Part shown: positions 10,494 to 18,658 of the stretch, piece by piece | Layout of the letters: every line of letters begins with the position of its first letter | Numbering within the stretch: the first letter of the stretch is position 1 | Origin: Corynebacterium rouxii | GTDB lineage: Bacteria; Actinomycetota; Actinomycetes; Mycobacteriales; Mycobacteriaceae | DNA: 64,000 nucleotides | Direction: 5' to 3' | NCBI RefSeq assembly: GCF_902702935.1 | Contig: NZ_LR738855.1 | Span: 930,001-994,000 of the forward strand | The notes under the pieces: generated by a model | What the model was told of the DNA's origin: nothing | Databases searched by the model: none | What the model saw: only the letters and a program-made list of their open reading frames with translations | Made by a program: the position numbers and the translations under genes

Positions 10494-12077
10494 ATGAGTG
10501 ATTGGACCCCCAACGACGTTGTACGCACCACGTCTGGTCGAGTAGGAGGGTTAAGCACCACCGCCACCGACATCACTCCAGCGGTGCGCACTTGGCGCGG
10601 CGTTCCCTACGGGCGGGCTGACCGCTTCCGCGCTCCAACTTCCCCGCAGCCCTGGAAGGAAATAAGAGACTGCACTAATTATGCCTCAGTTGCAGCCCAG
10701 CCCACATACGGGCCTAGCGACCGTATCCGTGGTACCGAGGATTGCCTCAACCTAGACATCGTGCGACCAGACCATGAGCGCCCACTTCCCGTCGTGGTCT
10801 ACTTTCACGGTGGATCCTTCGTCTACGGATCCAGCCACGAGCAACTCTTACGTGGGCACCACCTAGCAACCAGCATGGATGTTGTTTACGTTGCCATCAA
10901 CTTCCGCCTTGGCGCATTGGGATACCTCGACCTGCGCTCACTAGGAGACGATTGCGTAGCCAACCCCGCAATCTTGGACCAGCTTCTTGCCCTGAAATGG
11001 ATTCAAGCGAACATCCACGCATTCGGCGGGGATCCCACTAACGTCACCGTCATGGGCGAATCCGCCGGTGGTGCGGCAGTGCTTACTTTGATGTGTACGC
11101 CAACCGCGACGGGACTCTTCCACAAAGCCATCGCGCAATCACCACCCATCGCAGCTATTCATTCCAAAGCACAGTCGACTCTGTGGGCGAGGATGCTCGC
11201 GCAGCGTCTAGGAGTAAACACTCTGAAAGAGCTCCGCGGCCTTCCGGTGGCAGACATCATCCGCGCCGGGCAGTCGATGATGTGGCGGAGTAGGGAACTG
11301 ATTTATCTCAATTCGTGTTATTCGCCAACGGTGGACGGCACTACGTTGTTTGAACATCCGTTGAAGGTGTTTGAGCGTGGGCAGCAGCTAAAAGTTCCCC
11401 TCCTAGTGGGAACGAATGTGGATGAGACATCTTTTGCTAAGGGTATGTATTTGCGTTCCAAGGCGCGCACGAGGGCGGCGCACCGAGTGCTTTCTGCCTT
11501 TGATCCTCATAGCGCCGATCATGTGTTGGGTGTGTATCAGGGTGCTAAGCGGCGGCGAGATTTTGCGCAGTTGATTGCGGATGGTGTTTTTTGGGCGCCG
11601 AGTATTGCAGCGGCTCAGGCTCATTCGGCGGTTGCTCAGACGTGGATGTATCGCTTTGATTTTGCGCCTGCTTTGTTGCGCTGGTTGGGGTTGGGGGCTA
11701 TGCATTCGATGGAGTTGACCCCGATTTTTGGTGACATGAATGCTTCTCGGATGTCGAGTCTTAATGTTCGGAATTCACGGGTTGCTTTAGAACAGCTTGG
11801 TGAGCAGATGCAGTTTCATTGGGCGCGGTTTATTCATCATGGTCAGCCTGGTGAGGCTTGGCCGTCGTATCATACTGCTGGCGATACGGAGCCTGGACGG
11901 GCAACAATGGTATTTGATCGGGAATCGCGGGTGATTTACGACCCGTATTCCCAGCGCCGCCGTGCGTGGTCAGAATACGATATGACCGAGTGGGGTTTGG
12001 GGCGCGAGGATTTACTGCGCGCTCTGGGATTGTATGAGGAACCCACGTATTTTGCTCCGTTGGAATTAGAACAATAG
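10494..12077 (+). CDS. Type B carboxylesterase / para-nitrobenzyl esterase family
   Basis: 527-residue alpha/beta hydrolase. The early motif EDCLNLDIVRP (about 82-92), the nucleophile elbow GESAGGAA (Ser near 188), the acidic NVDETSF segment (about 308) and the histidine motif GAMHSMELTPIFGD (about 404) together form the expected catalytic triad of the family. No signal peptide is evident, so it is probably cytoplasmic. ATG 10494 is preferred to the in-frame ATG 10473, which lies on top of the divergent gene's start codon. Codon use changes sharply near base 11285, from C-ending to T/G-ending codons. The FhuF-like gene follows after 18 bases. The natural ester substrate is unknown. Confidence 0.92.
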   Translation: MSDWTPNDVVRTTSGRVGGLSTTATDITPAVRTWRGVPYGRADRFRAPTSPQPWKEIRDCTNYASVAAQPTYGPSDRIRGTEDCLNLDIVRPDHERPLPVVVYFHGGSFVYGSSHEQLLRGHHLATSMDVVYVAINFRLGALGYLDLRSLGDDCVANPAILDQLLALKWIQANIHAFGGDPTNVTVMGESAGGAAVLTLMCTPTATGLFHKAIAQSPPIAAIHSKAQSTLWARMLAQRLGVNTLKELRGLPVADIIRAGQSMMWRSRELIYLNSCYSPTVDGTTLFEHPLKVFERGQQLKVPLLVGTNVDETSFAKGMYLRSKARTRAAHRVLSAFDPHSADHVLGVYQGAKRRRDFAQLIADGVFWAPSIAAAQAHSAVAQTWMYRFDFAPALLRWLGLGAMHSMELTPIFGDMNASRMSSLNVRNSRVALEQLGEQMQFHWARFIHHGQPGEAWPSYHTAGDTEPGRATMVFDRESRVIYDPYSQRRRAWSEYDMTEWGLGREDLLRALGLYEEPTYFAPLELEQ

Positions 12078-12095
12078 CTTCGTAGAAAGGCGGAT

Positions 12096-12905
12096 ATGGA
12101 CTCGGTTCTAGATGCTGCATTTGATCGATTGATGGCTGAGCATGAGCGTTTTCGCCCTTCGTTGGATCCCAGCGTTTCGCAGGGAAACGTGGTGGATGTT
12201 GCGCAGTTGTATTCGGAAGATACGGTGAAAACGGCCATTGCCGCTTCGCAGCACATCTTTGGAGTGCCTACGGATAAGCACGCTGCGCAGTTGTGGCTTT
12301 TTAGTTTGCTTGGCGACGCCCTCAATCCGTCGGTAACGGCGATGGTCAGCATTGATGTGGTGCCGTTGCTGGATATACGCCAATCGACTGTATTCCATCG
12401 TGACGATACTGGGTATTGGTTTGGTTTTCGTCCCCACGTCTGCGCCGATAGTGTGCGGGAGTCTGGCCGTGCGTTGGCGGTATCCGTTGCACCATTGATA
12501 GCTACCATATGTCGGCTGACTGGTATGCGCCCAGCACCGTTGTGGGCGGTGGTAACTGATGCTGCTGTGCAGCCTGTTATAGCTGCTGGGAATGATGACT
12601 TTGAAACTGTAAGGGCGTTAGATACGGCTCGTGAATTGGTGGTGGGCCTTCGCAAGGGGGTTGATTCTCTAGGAGGGGACGTAGCAGAGTTTAAAGCCGC
12701 GATACCGCAGCATAACTTTGAGCAGATCTGCGATGGTTGTTTTGCTCCTATCGATCCAAGTGTTGAACCTGATTATGTGGTTGCGCACCGTGTGTCGTGT
12801 TGCATGATTTATCATTCGCCTACGGCTGGTAAGTGCACATCGTGCCCGCATCAGGACAAAGATGTGCGAAAGAATGCACTGATTGCTGCTTCGGAGAGTT
12901 TTTAA
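12096..12905 (+). CDS. FhuF-like [2Fe-2S] ferric-siderophore reductase
   Basis: 269-residue protein whose C-terminus carries the FhuF-type cluster ligands: CC within RVSCCMIYH, then CTSCP about ten residues later (pattern CC-x10-C-x2-C, about 239-254). In FhuF-family proteins these four cysteines bind a [2Fe-2S] cluster used to reduce ferric siderophores in the cytoplasm. An additional CDGC pair near 211 is unusual and could be structural. The rest of the protein is poorly conserved by eye. GAAAGGCGG precedes ATG 12096, and the gene lies 18 bases after the esterase. A link between an esterase and an iron reductase would fit siderophore hydrolysis followed by iron release, but that is inference. 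Confidence 0.82.
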   Translation: MDSVLDAAFDRLMAEHERFRPSLDPSVSQGNVVDVAQLYSEDTVKTAIAASQHIFGVPTDKHAAQLWLFSLLGDALNPSVTAMVSIDVVPLLDIRQSTVFHRDDTGYWFGFRPHVCADSVRESGRALAVSVAPLIATICRLTGMRPAPLWAVVTDAAVQPVIAAGNDDFETVRALDTARELVVGLRKGVDSLGGDVAEFKAAIPQHNFEQICDGCFAPIDPSVEPDYVVAHRVSCCMIYHSPTAGKCTSCPHQDKDVRKNALIAASESF

Positions 12906-12954
12906 CGATAGGCTAGGGGCCGGCATTGAGCACCTCAGAAAGGGTTAACACACG

Positions 12955-13767
12955 ATGAGCTTCTTTGAAGATTTGGCCACGGCACTTGATAACGAGGGTA
13001 TTGAGTCTCGTGTACATGATGACGTGTTGTTTGTTCCTATTACTTCTGATCTTGAGATTCAGTTTGTGGAGATCGACTCGGTGGTGCCAGCAGCAAATGT
13101 GTATATCGCTGCCGCCGACGTAGACGAAGATGACGATGAATTTGAGGCGGCACTGGTCAGTGTTGTGTTCTCGGTTGAGGATGCTGTGCGTACGGTTGCC
13201 GAGCATGTGGCCACTGACCAAGTAGTTACGGTGCTGCGCGATCTGTTGGAAGGCACTGATGATCGCATTGCGGAGCTGGAGTTTTTCCAGGATCCACATG
13301 ATCCACATATGGTGCATGCTGAAGTCGCTGAAAACTCGGAGCTGCAGGTCGTTGTCGACGTGGTCGATGGCGAGGCGCTTGCTACCGTTACTTTTGTAGC
13401 GTTTGGCGAGAGCTTTGACGATCTGGTGGACCAAGCAATCGATGAGCTGTGGAGTGATCAGTCCCATGATTCACTCAGTAACGAAGAGCGCGATCGCTTG
13501 TTTTATGATGTTGCAGCTGAACTGACAGAAGAGGCTGGGGAAGTTCTGCAGCTAGGTTCTTATTCTGATTGTGACAAGTTGTTTGATGTCCTCTCCGTTG
13601 CTCTTGAAAATGCTAATGATTGGGAAGAACAGCTGGCTCCGTTGGAATCTGCAGAGGCTGATCTTGAGTCCGAGGGAACCAGCTTTGAGTCTGAGGATTT
13701 GCTAGACGATGATGACGACCTTGAATTTGATGATCTCGACGAGGATGACGAAGACGCGGATGCATAG
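12955..13767 (+). CDS. Acidic protein of unknown function
   Basis: 270 residues, strongly acidic throughout, with a polyacidic tail (DDDDDLEFDDLDEDDED). The N-terminal 200 residues look like two related alpha/beta halves: each contains a hydrophobic strand followed by a long acidic helix (about 15-100 and 105-165). This is reminiscent of YbjN- or type III chaperone-like folds, although I cannot assign a family. AGAAAGGG lies 12-15 bases upstream of ATG 12955. It follows the FhuF-like gene by 49 bases on the same strand. There is no signal peptide or membrane segment. The very acidic composition suggests binding to a basic partner or chaperone-like behaviour, which is inference only. Confidence 0.85.
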   Translation: MSFFEDLATALDNEGIESRVHDDVLFVPITSDLEIQFVEIDSVVPAANVYIAAADVDEDDDEFEAALVSVVFSVEDAVRTVAEHVATDQVVTVLRDLLEGTDDRIAELEFFQDPHDPHMVHAEVAENSELQVVVDVVDGEALATVTFVAFGESFDDLVDQAIDELWSDQSHDSLSNEERDRLFYDVAAELTEEAGEVLQLGSYSDCDKLFDVLSVALENANDWEEQLAPLESAEADLESEGTSFESEDLLDDDDDLEFDDLDEDDEDADA

Positions 13768-13775
13768 CGCCTAGG

Positions 13776-14318
13776 CTAGGCAGCTGCTTGGAACGTCTGA
13801 AACATCGACGCCGGTGATGGCAGTGGTTGGAAATCTCCTCCGACGATCCAGACGAACACTGGGCACTGTCCATGATCTGTGATCATATGGATGCATTCGG
13901 CGTATTGGGGCCCCACGAGCTCAAGCATCCATTGCTCTGCGTGTTCGAATGACACTATATTGGATTTCGAATCGCTTATCCGCACGCTCATGACATAAGC
14001 GGGTTGTTGGCGCACGCCAAAACCTTTGAGCCGTGCTTTGACATTTGGGCCAATGCGTCGCCGGCTAATAGAAGCCACTAGGTGGGGTTGCGGGGATATG
14101 GTGCTGTGAAGTCCAACAAGCTTAAGAGAAGGCGGACGCCACGTTACGGTGGGGCGGGCGAGGGAACGAGGGTGCTTCATAAGCATGGAAAAACGTGCCA
14201 CAGTGTCTTCGCGCAAAGTAGAAGCGACCTGGGAATCGACAGCACTGTTACTTCGGTGTGCATGTGCCATATGAGGGGTGGATTGGTGGATCTTTGTTAG
14301 GTTCTGAATGAATTTCAT
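13776..14318 (-). CDS. Hypothetical basic protein
   Basis: A 180-residue frame convergent with the acidic-protein gene, ending 9 bases from its stop. The N-terminal third is Arg/Ser/His-rich and low in structure. From about residue 85 the sequence looks folded: alternating hydrophobic strands, VMSVRISDSKSNIVSF, and a C-terminal strand-rich part ending CPVFVWIVGG. No known domain is recognised. The start is uncertain; ATG codons occur at the first residue and further in (residue 17 and residue 45). It could be a shorter protein beginning inside this frame. The length, the position between genes and the absence of a better frame favour a real gene. Confidence 0.55.
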   Translation of the reverse strand: MKFIQNLTKIHQSTPHMAHAHRSNSAVDSQVASTLREDTVARFSMLMKHPRSLARPTVTWRPPSLKLVGLHSTISPQPHLVASISRRRIGPNVKARLKGFGVRQQPAYVMSVRISDSKSNIVSFEHAEQWMLELVGPQYAECIHMITDHGQCPVFVWIVGGDFQPLPSPASMFQTFQAAA

Positions 14319-14621
14319 GGCTTGAGACTACAACCTCCATCGAACATGTATACGCATTATCGTACAAACAAGTGTTCGAAAAAGCAATGAGGTGCTTATT
14401 TTGTCGAAGATGGGGGATGTATAAGACCTCTTAACGCTTATGTTTGCAGGGTGGTTTGAAAGTCATTCCCAGTATTGGTGCGATTTTTGCCGATTATGGG
14501 GGTAGAAATATGTGACCTCCTCGATATGTCAGACCTATTAAGTGCAAACCGTTGCGCTCTGGTTATAACAAGCGTAAACCGAACTATAGGAAGTCTGCTT
14601 GACGAGGGAGGATTACATGAA
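14319..14621. promoter_or_regulatory. Galactose operon upstream region
   Basis: About 300 bases without a convincing gene, between the divergent hypothetical gene and galM. A frame open from 14475 continues into galM, but its extra N-terminal 49 residues do not look like a mutarotase, so this is treated as leader. It contains separated half-sites CGAACA (14341-14346) and TGTTCG (14373-14378) that form a wide inverted repeat, a candidate operator, and TATAAC near 14565 as a possible -10. A strong GGGAGG ribosome site at about 14605-14612 precedes ATG 14622. Confidence 0.45.
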
Positions 14622-15539
14622 ATGGATTCACTAGGAGAACAACCAAGCAACCGTGCCCCCGTTATTACTATTTCTTCTGGGTACTATCTAGCGCAGATTG
14701 CCACCTATGGTGGCGGAATTAAATCCCTTACTTACGACGGTCGCCCGTTGGTGGAAACCTACCCAGACGATGAGTTTCCGCCACTCAACGCGGGCGTTGT
14801 TTTAGCACCATGGCCTAATCGAACAGATGCTGGGGCGTTTAGTTTTCAGGGCCAAGATTATCAATTATCTATCACCGAGCCGGATCGAAATAATGCGATC
14901 CATGGTTTTGTGGCAGACATTGTGTGGAAGGTTGAACTAATTCGACCAGCGAGGGTATTGCTTTCTACCACTATTGAGCCACAGCAGGGATGGCCCTGGG
15001 CTATTGAGCTTGCGGCTGATTATCTACTTACGGATTCGGGTTTAAGGGCACAGTTCACGGCTACCACGCCGCATGAGGCTGTGCCCTTTGGTTTTGGATG
15101 GCACACGTATTTATCGGCCCAAGGTGCAGAGGTTGATAAGACCACGCTTCGGGTGGACGTCGATAAGCAATGGATGCTTGATGATCGAAACCTTCCTACC
15201 GGTGAGCTCGTTCAACCGACTATCGACGTCGCAAGTGGGGTACCCATAGCAGGAAAGCTTCTCGACGATTGCTTCTTTGCCAGTCGCACTCCCGTAACCA
15301 CCGTTCTAGAGGCTCATGGCCAAGGCGTAGAAATGCATTGCAGCGAGCAGTTCTCGTGGTTCCAGATTTTTACCCCAGATCCGCAATGGGAATTGCCATA
15401 TCCAGGGCGTGGTCGGTCGGTGGCTGTGGAACCGATGACAACGTCTCCCAACGGGCTGAATCTGGGAATCGACACGATTGGTACGGCATCTCCGTGGCAC
15501 GGAACGATCACGATTTCCGCATATAACAAGCACTCTTAA
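14622..15539 (+). CDS. galM: Aldose 1-epimerase (galactose mutarotase)
   Basis: 305-residue cytoplasmic enzyme interconverting alpha and beta anomers of galactose or glucose. Family features visible are GGGIKSLTYDGRPLV near the N-terminus, LAPWPNR (the substrate-binding Arg region), NAIHGFV with the conserved histidine (about 89), FGFGWHTYL with the catalytic histidine region (about 160), and late acidic residues in EQFSWFQIFTP. Start ATG 14622 is chosen for the GGGAGG site and for agreement with family length; a nearby ATG at 14617 runs into a stop after five codons. It is the first gene of a five-gene galactose operon, feeding the alpha anomer to galactokinase. galE is not in the cluster, so UDP-glucose 4-epimerase must be encoded elsewhere. 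Confidence 0.93.
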   Translation: MDSLGEQPSNRAPVITISSGYYLAQIATYGGGIKSLTYDGRPLVETYPDDEFPPLNAGVVLAPWPNRTDAGAFSFQGQDYQLSITEPDRNNAIHGFVADIVWKVELIRPARVLLSTTIEPQQGWPWAIELAADYLLTDSGLRAQFTATTPHEAVPFGFGWHTYLSAQGAEVDKTTLRVDVDKQWMLDDRNLPTGELVQPTIDVASGVPIAGKLLDDCFFASRTPVTTVLEAHGQGVEMHCSEQFSWFQIFTPDPQWELPYPGRGRSVAVEPMTTSPNGLNLGIDTIGTASPWHGTITISAYNKHS

Positions 15540-15575
15540 CCAGCATTAAAGATCAACGACATAAGGATGATCCTC

Positions 15576-17234
15576 ATGGATACCGCATTGAGGCTAGACG
15601 CGACGTGGGTCGATTACCTACTCGTCGCCTTGTACTTTGTATTTGTTTTGGGCATCGGATGGGCAGCGAAAGCACGCGTGTCCTCCTCCATTGACTTCTT
15701 CCTATCAGGGCGAGGTCTGCCGGCCTGGGTCACAGGTCTTGCTTTCGTCTCCGCCAACTTAGGTGCTGTGGAGATCATCGGCATGTCGGCCAACGGCGTG
15801 CAATATGGTTTTCAAACCATGCACTATTTCTGGATCGGCGCAGTACCTGCCATGGTGTTCCTCGGAATCGTGATGATGCCGTTCTACTACGGCTCTAAAG
15901 TGCGTTCCGTTCCTGAATTCATGCACCGCCGTTTCGGCAGCGCAGCCCACTTGGTCAATGCTGTGTCCTTCGCTGTGGCACAGCTGTTGATCGCCGGTGT
16001 GAACCTCTTCCTCTTAGCGAAGGTTGTTAACGCACTTCTCGGTTGGCCATTGTGGGTCGCCCTCGTATTGGCTGCGGTCATTGTGCTGTCGTACATTACT
16101 TTGGGTGGTTTGTCTGCCGCGATTTATAACGAGGTGCTGCAGTTTTTTGTCATTCTTGCCATGCTGCTTCCTATCACCATCATTGGTCTTAATCGAGTAG
16201 GAGGGTGGCAGGGCCTAAAAGAGCAGGTTGCAATCGAGCACAACTTCCACACGTGGCCAGGCGTAGAGATTTCGGGTTTTGATAATCCGGTGATCTCTGT
16301 GATTGGTATTACCTTCGGCTTGGGTTTTGTGCTGTCATTTGGTTATTGGACAACCAACTTCGTTGAGGTGCAACGTGCTATGGCGTCGGAGTCGATCTCT
16401 GCTGCGCGCAAGACTCCGATTATCGGCGCATTCCCCAAGATGTTTGTTCCGTTCCTCGTGGTGCTTCCTGGCATGGTCGCATCGGTCACTGTTGCTGAGC
16501 TGATTGGTGATAATCCAGCCGGCAAGCCTAACGATGCCATCTTGTATCTCATGCGTGACCTTCTCCCGAACGGTCTGTTGGGTGTTGCCATCGCTGGTCT
16601 GTTGGCTTCGTTCATGGCTGGTATGGCTGCGAACATTTCGGCATTTAACACCGTGATCTCTTATGACATCTGGCAAACCTATGTGGTCAAAGATCGCGAA
16701 GATAACTACTACCTGAAGTTCGGTCGCCTTGCCACAGTTGCTGCCACCCTGATAGCAGTGTTTACTGCGTTGCTCGCCCAGAACTTTGGCAACATCATGG
16801 ACTACCTGCAAACACTGTTCGGCTTCTTTAACGCACCACTGTTTGCCACCTTCATCTTGGGTATGTTCTGGAAGCGCATGACTCCTCACGCAGGTTGGAC
16901 CGGCCTTGTGGCAGGTACTGCGTCGGCAATCTTCTACTGGTACTTGGCTACCTTTACTGAATCTTCTGCAACGCTGCTTAATTTGCCAGGGCAGGGAACC
17001 GCATTCGTTGCTGCCGGTATCGCGTTTAGCGTCGATATCCTCGTCTCCGTGATCGTTACCATGTTCACCCAGCCGAAGCCGGACCACGAGCTGGTGGGTT
17101 TTGTAAAGTCTGTTACCCCAAAGGATCATTTCGAGGATCACTCCGAAGAAGGACAGCCCTGGTACCGCCGCACTGTTCCGCTAGGAATGCTGTGCTTGGT
17201 AATGGTCATAGCCCTCAACGTCATCTTTGCCTAG
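15576..17234 (+). CDS. Sodium:solute symporter (SSS family), probable galactose/glucose transporter
   Basis: 552-residue inner-membrane protein with about 13-14 hydrophobic segments and the SSS hallmark near the start: FFLSGRGLPAWVTGLAFVSA. GVNLFLLAKVVNALLG and the long central ITLGGLSAAIYNEVLQFF also match the sugar branch of the family. It lies inside a galactose operon, between galM and galT, so sodium-coupled uptake of galactose is the obvious inference. ATG 15576 is preferred because AAGGA at 15563-15567 is 8 bases away; an in-frame ATG at 15567 overlaps that ribosome site. A small membrane protein gene follows after 12 bases. Confidence 0.9.
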   Translation: MDTALRLDATWVDYLLVALYFVFVLGIGWAAKARVSSSIDFFLSGRGLPAWVTGLAFVSANLGAVEIIGMSANGVQYGFQTMHYFWIGAVPAMVFLGIVMMPFYYGSKVRSVPEFMHRRFGSAAHLVNAVSFAVAQLLIAGVNLFLLAKVVNALLGWPLWVALVLAAVIVLSYITLGGLSAAIYNEVLQFFVILAMLLPITIIGLNRVGGWQGLKEQVAIEHNFHTWPGVEISGFDNPVISVIGITFGLGFVLSFGYWTTNFVEVQRAMASESISAARKTPIIGAFPKMFVPFLVVLPGMVASVTVAELIGDNPAGKPNDAILYLMRDLLPNGLLGVAIAGLLASFMAGMAANISAFNTVISYDIWQTYVVKDREDNYYLKFGRLATVAATLIAVFTALLAQNFGNIMDYLQTLFGFFNAPLFATFILGMFWKRMTPHAGWTGLVAGTASAIFYWYLATFTESSATLLNLPGQGTAFVAAGIAFSVDILVSVIVTMFTQPKPDHELVGFVKSVTPKDHFEDHSEEGQPWYRRTVPLGMLCLVMVIALNVIFA

Positions 17235-17246
17235 GAGGAGAGGAAA

Positions 17247-17528
17247 ATGCACAACACTACAACGCAAAAACCAGCGGGATCGCGGGCTCACCTCGCCGGC
17301 GCATTTGATATTAGGAACGTCATCGGAGCATTGATTGGCCTCTATGGTGTGATTTTGGTGGTCTGCAGCTTTGCACTCGATCCAGGTATTAATCCTGATA
17401 CAGGTGTGGCTAAGAATGCTCAGGACAATTTGTGGGCGGGCCTTGCCATGGTCATTGTTGGCGTGGTGTTTTTTGCTTGGGCAAAACTTCGCCCGATCGT
17501 TATTGAAGAATCCGTAGGTGAAAAATAA
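17247..17528 (+). CDS. Small two-helix membrane protein of the galactose operon
   Basis: 93 residues with two hydrophobic segments (about 24-44 and 61-81), separated by a polar loop containing DPGINPDTG. Both ends are short and polar. The ribosome site TAGGAGGAGAGG is strong and 12 bases separate it from the symporter gene; its stop overlaps the galT start by one base (TAATG). Placement directly behind an SSS transporter recalls small partner subunits found next to some other symporters, so an accessory role in sugar uptake is inferred. No enzymatic motif is visible. Confidence 0.85.
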   Translation: MHNTTTQKPAGSRAHLAGAFDIRNVIGALIGLYGVILVVCSFALDPGINPDTGVAKNAQDNLWAGLAMVIVGVVFFAWAKLRPIVIEESVGEK

Positions 17529-18658
17529 TGAACGTGACTACTTCCACGCTTGCCGACGGTCGCGAGATCATCTACTTCGATGACCACGAGCTGCGCGAGG
17601 GAGAACGAGTTCTTCACGATTCTAGGGACCTTCCCCATACACAGCCGCTCTCGGAGATCCGACACGATCCACTCACCGACACGTGGGTCGCCTACGCCGC
17701 TCACCGCATGAACCGCACGTTCATGCCACCGGCAAATGAAAATCCCTTGGCACCAACCACACCTGGCCACCTCCCCACGGAGATCCCGTCGCCTACCTAT
17801 GACGTTGTCGTGTTTGAAAACCGTTTCCCATCGTTTTCTATGAACATTGCTGTAGGAGAGGATTGGGAAGACTACGTCGACGGCATTGATCTCTATCCGC
17901 GTCGTCCTGCGCTTGCACGCTGCGAGGTTGTCTGCTTTACCCCAGATGTAGATAAGTCCTTCAAGGATCTGCCGGTGTCACGCATCCGCACGGTGATCAA
18001 CGCGTGGGCGCACAGAACCGCAGCTCTTTCCCAGTTACCTGGTGTGCAGCAAGTGTTCCCCTTTGAAAACAGGGGAGAAGAAATCGGCGTAACTCTCCAG
18101 CACCCGCATGGTCAGATCTACTCCTACCCGTTCCTTTCGCCACGGCTGCAAGCGATTGTTGATAACGCGCAACGCTACGCCGAAACACACGATGGCGACG
18201 ATCTTTTCGGCGCAATCATCCGTGAGGAATCTGCGGCTCAAACACGCGTAATTGAACGCACAGAGCACTTCATCGCCTTCGTCCCGGCAGCCGCAAAGTG
18301 GCCGGTAGAAGCAATGGTCATGCCGCTTCGTGCAGTAGCTGACTTCACTGAACTCGCTGACGTTGAACGCGATGATTTAGCGGCACTGCTCAAGCGCCTC
18401 TACACGGCAGTGGATAGGTTCTTCGAAGGGGTAGCAAAGACTCCATACATTGCTGGCTGGAACCAAGCGCCAGTTGACCCCGAAATACGACGATTCGGTC
18501 GTCTTCATTTGCAACTGTTCTCTCTCATGCGATCGCCTAACCGCATGAAGTTCCTCGCTGGTTCCGAATCAAGCCAAGGGGTCTGGATCAACGACACCAC
18601 CCCAGAACGCATTGCACAACGATTCAAGGAGGTATGGCCACATGCCACGCTGGATTAA
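17528..18658 (+). CDS. galT: Galactose-1-phosphate uridylyltransferase
   Basis: 376-residue Leloir-pathway enzyme that exchanges UMP between UDP-glucose and galactose-1-phosphate. The HPHGQIY active-site motif, with the uridylylated histidine, is at about 192-198. Other family features are the early RHDPLTDTWVAYAAHR, FENRFPS (about 97) and the C-terminal HLQLFSLMRSPNRMKFLAG. The start codon overlaps the stop of the small membrane protein gene and its end overlaps galK by 17 bases, so translation is probably coupled through the operon. Length is normal for GalT. Confidence 0.97.
   Translation: MNVTTSTLADGREIIYFDDHELREGERVLHDSRDLPHTQPLSEIRHDPLTDTWVAYAAHRMNRTFMPPANENPLAPTTPGHLPTEIPSPTYDVVVFENRFPSFSMNIAVGEDWEDYVDGIDLYPRRPALARCEVVCFTPDVDKSFKDLPVSRIRTVINAWAHRTAALSQLPGVQQVFPFENRGEEIGVTLQHPHGQIYSYPFLSPRLQAIVDNAQRYAETHDGDDLFGAIIREESAAQTRVIERTEHFIAFVPAAAKWPVEAMVMPLRAVADFTELADVERDDLAALLKRLYTAVDRFFEGVAKTPYIAGWNQAPVDPEIRRFGRLHLQLFSLMRSPNRMKFLAGSESSQGVWINDTTPERIAQRFKEVWPHATLD

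Noticed and set aside
12913..13467. 184-codon - strand frame opposite the acidic protein gene
   Set aside because: Mirror image of an acidic, strongly coding + frame; the His/Ile/Leu-rich product looks non-natural.
14475..14621. N-terminal extension of galM
   Set aside because: In-frame but unlike any mutarotase; ATG 14622 has the ribosome site and gives the usual family length.
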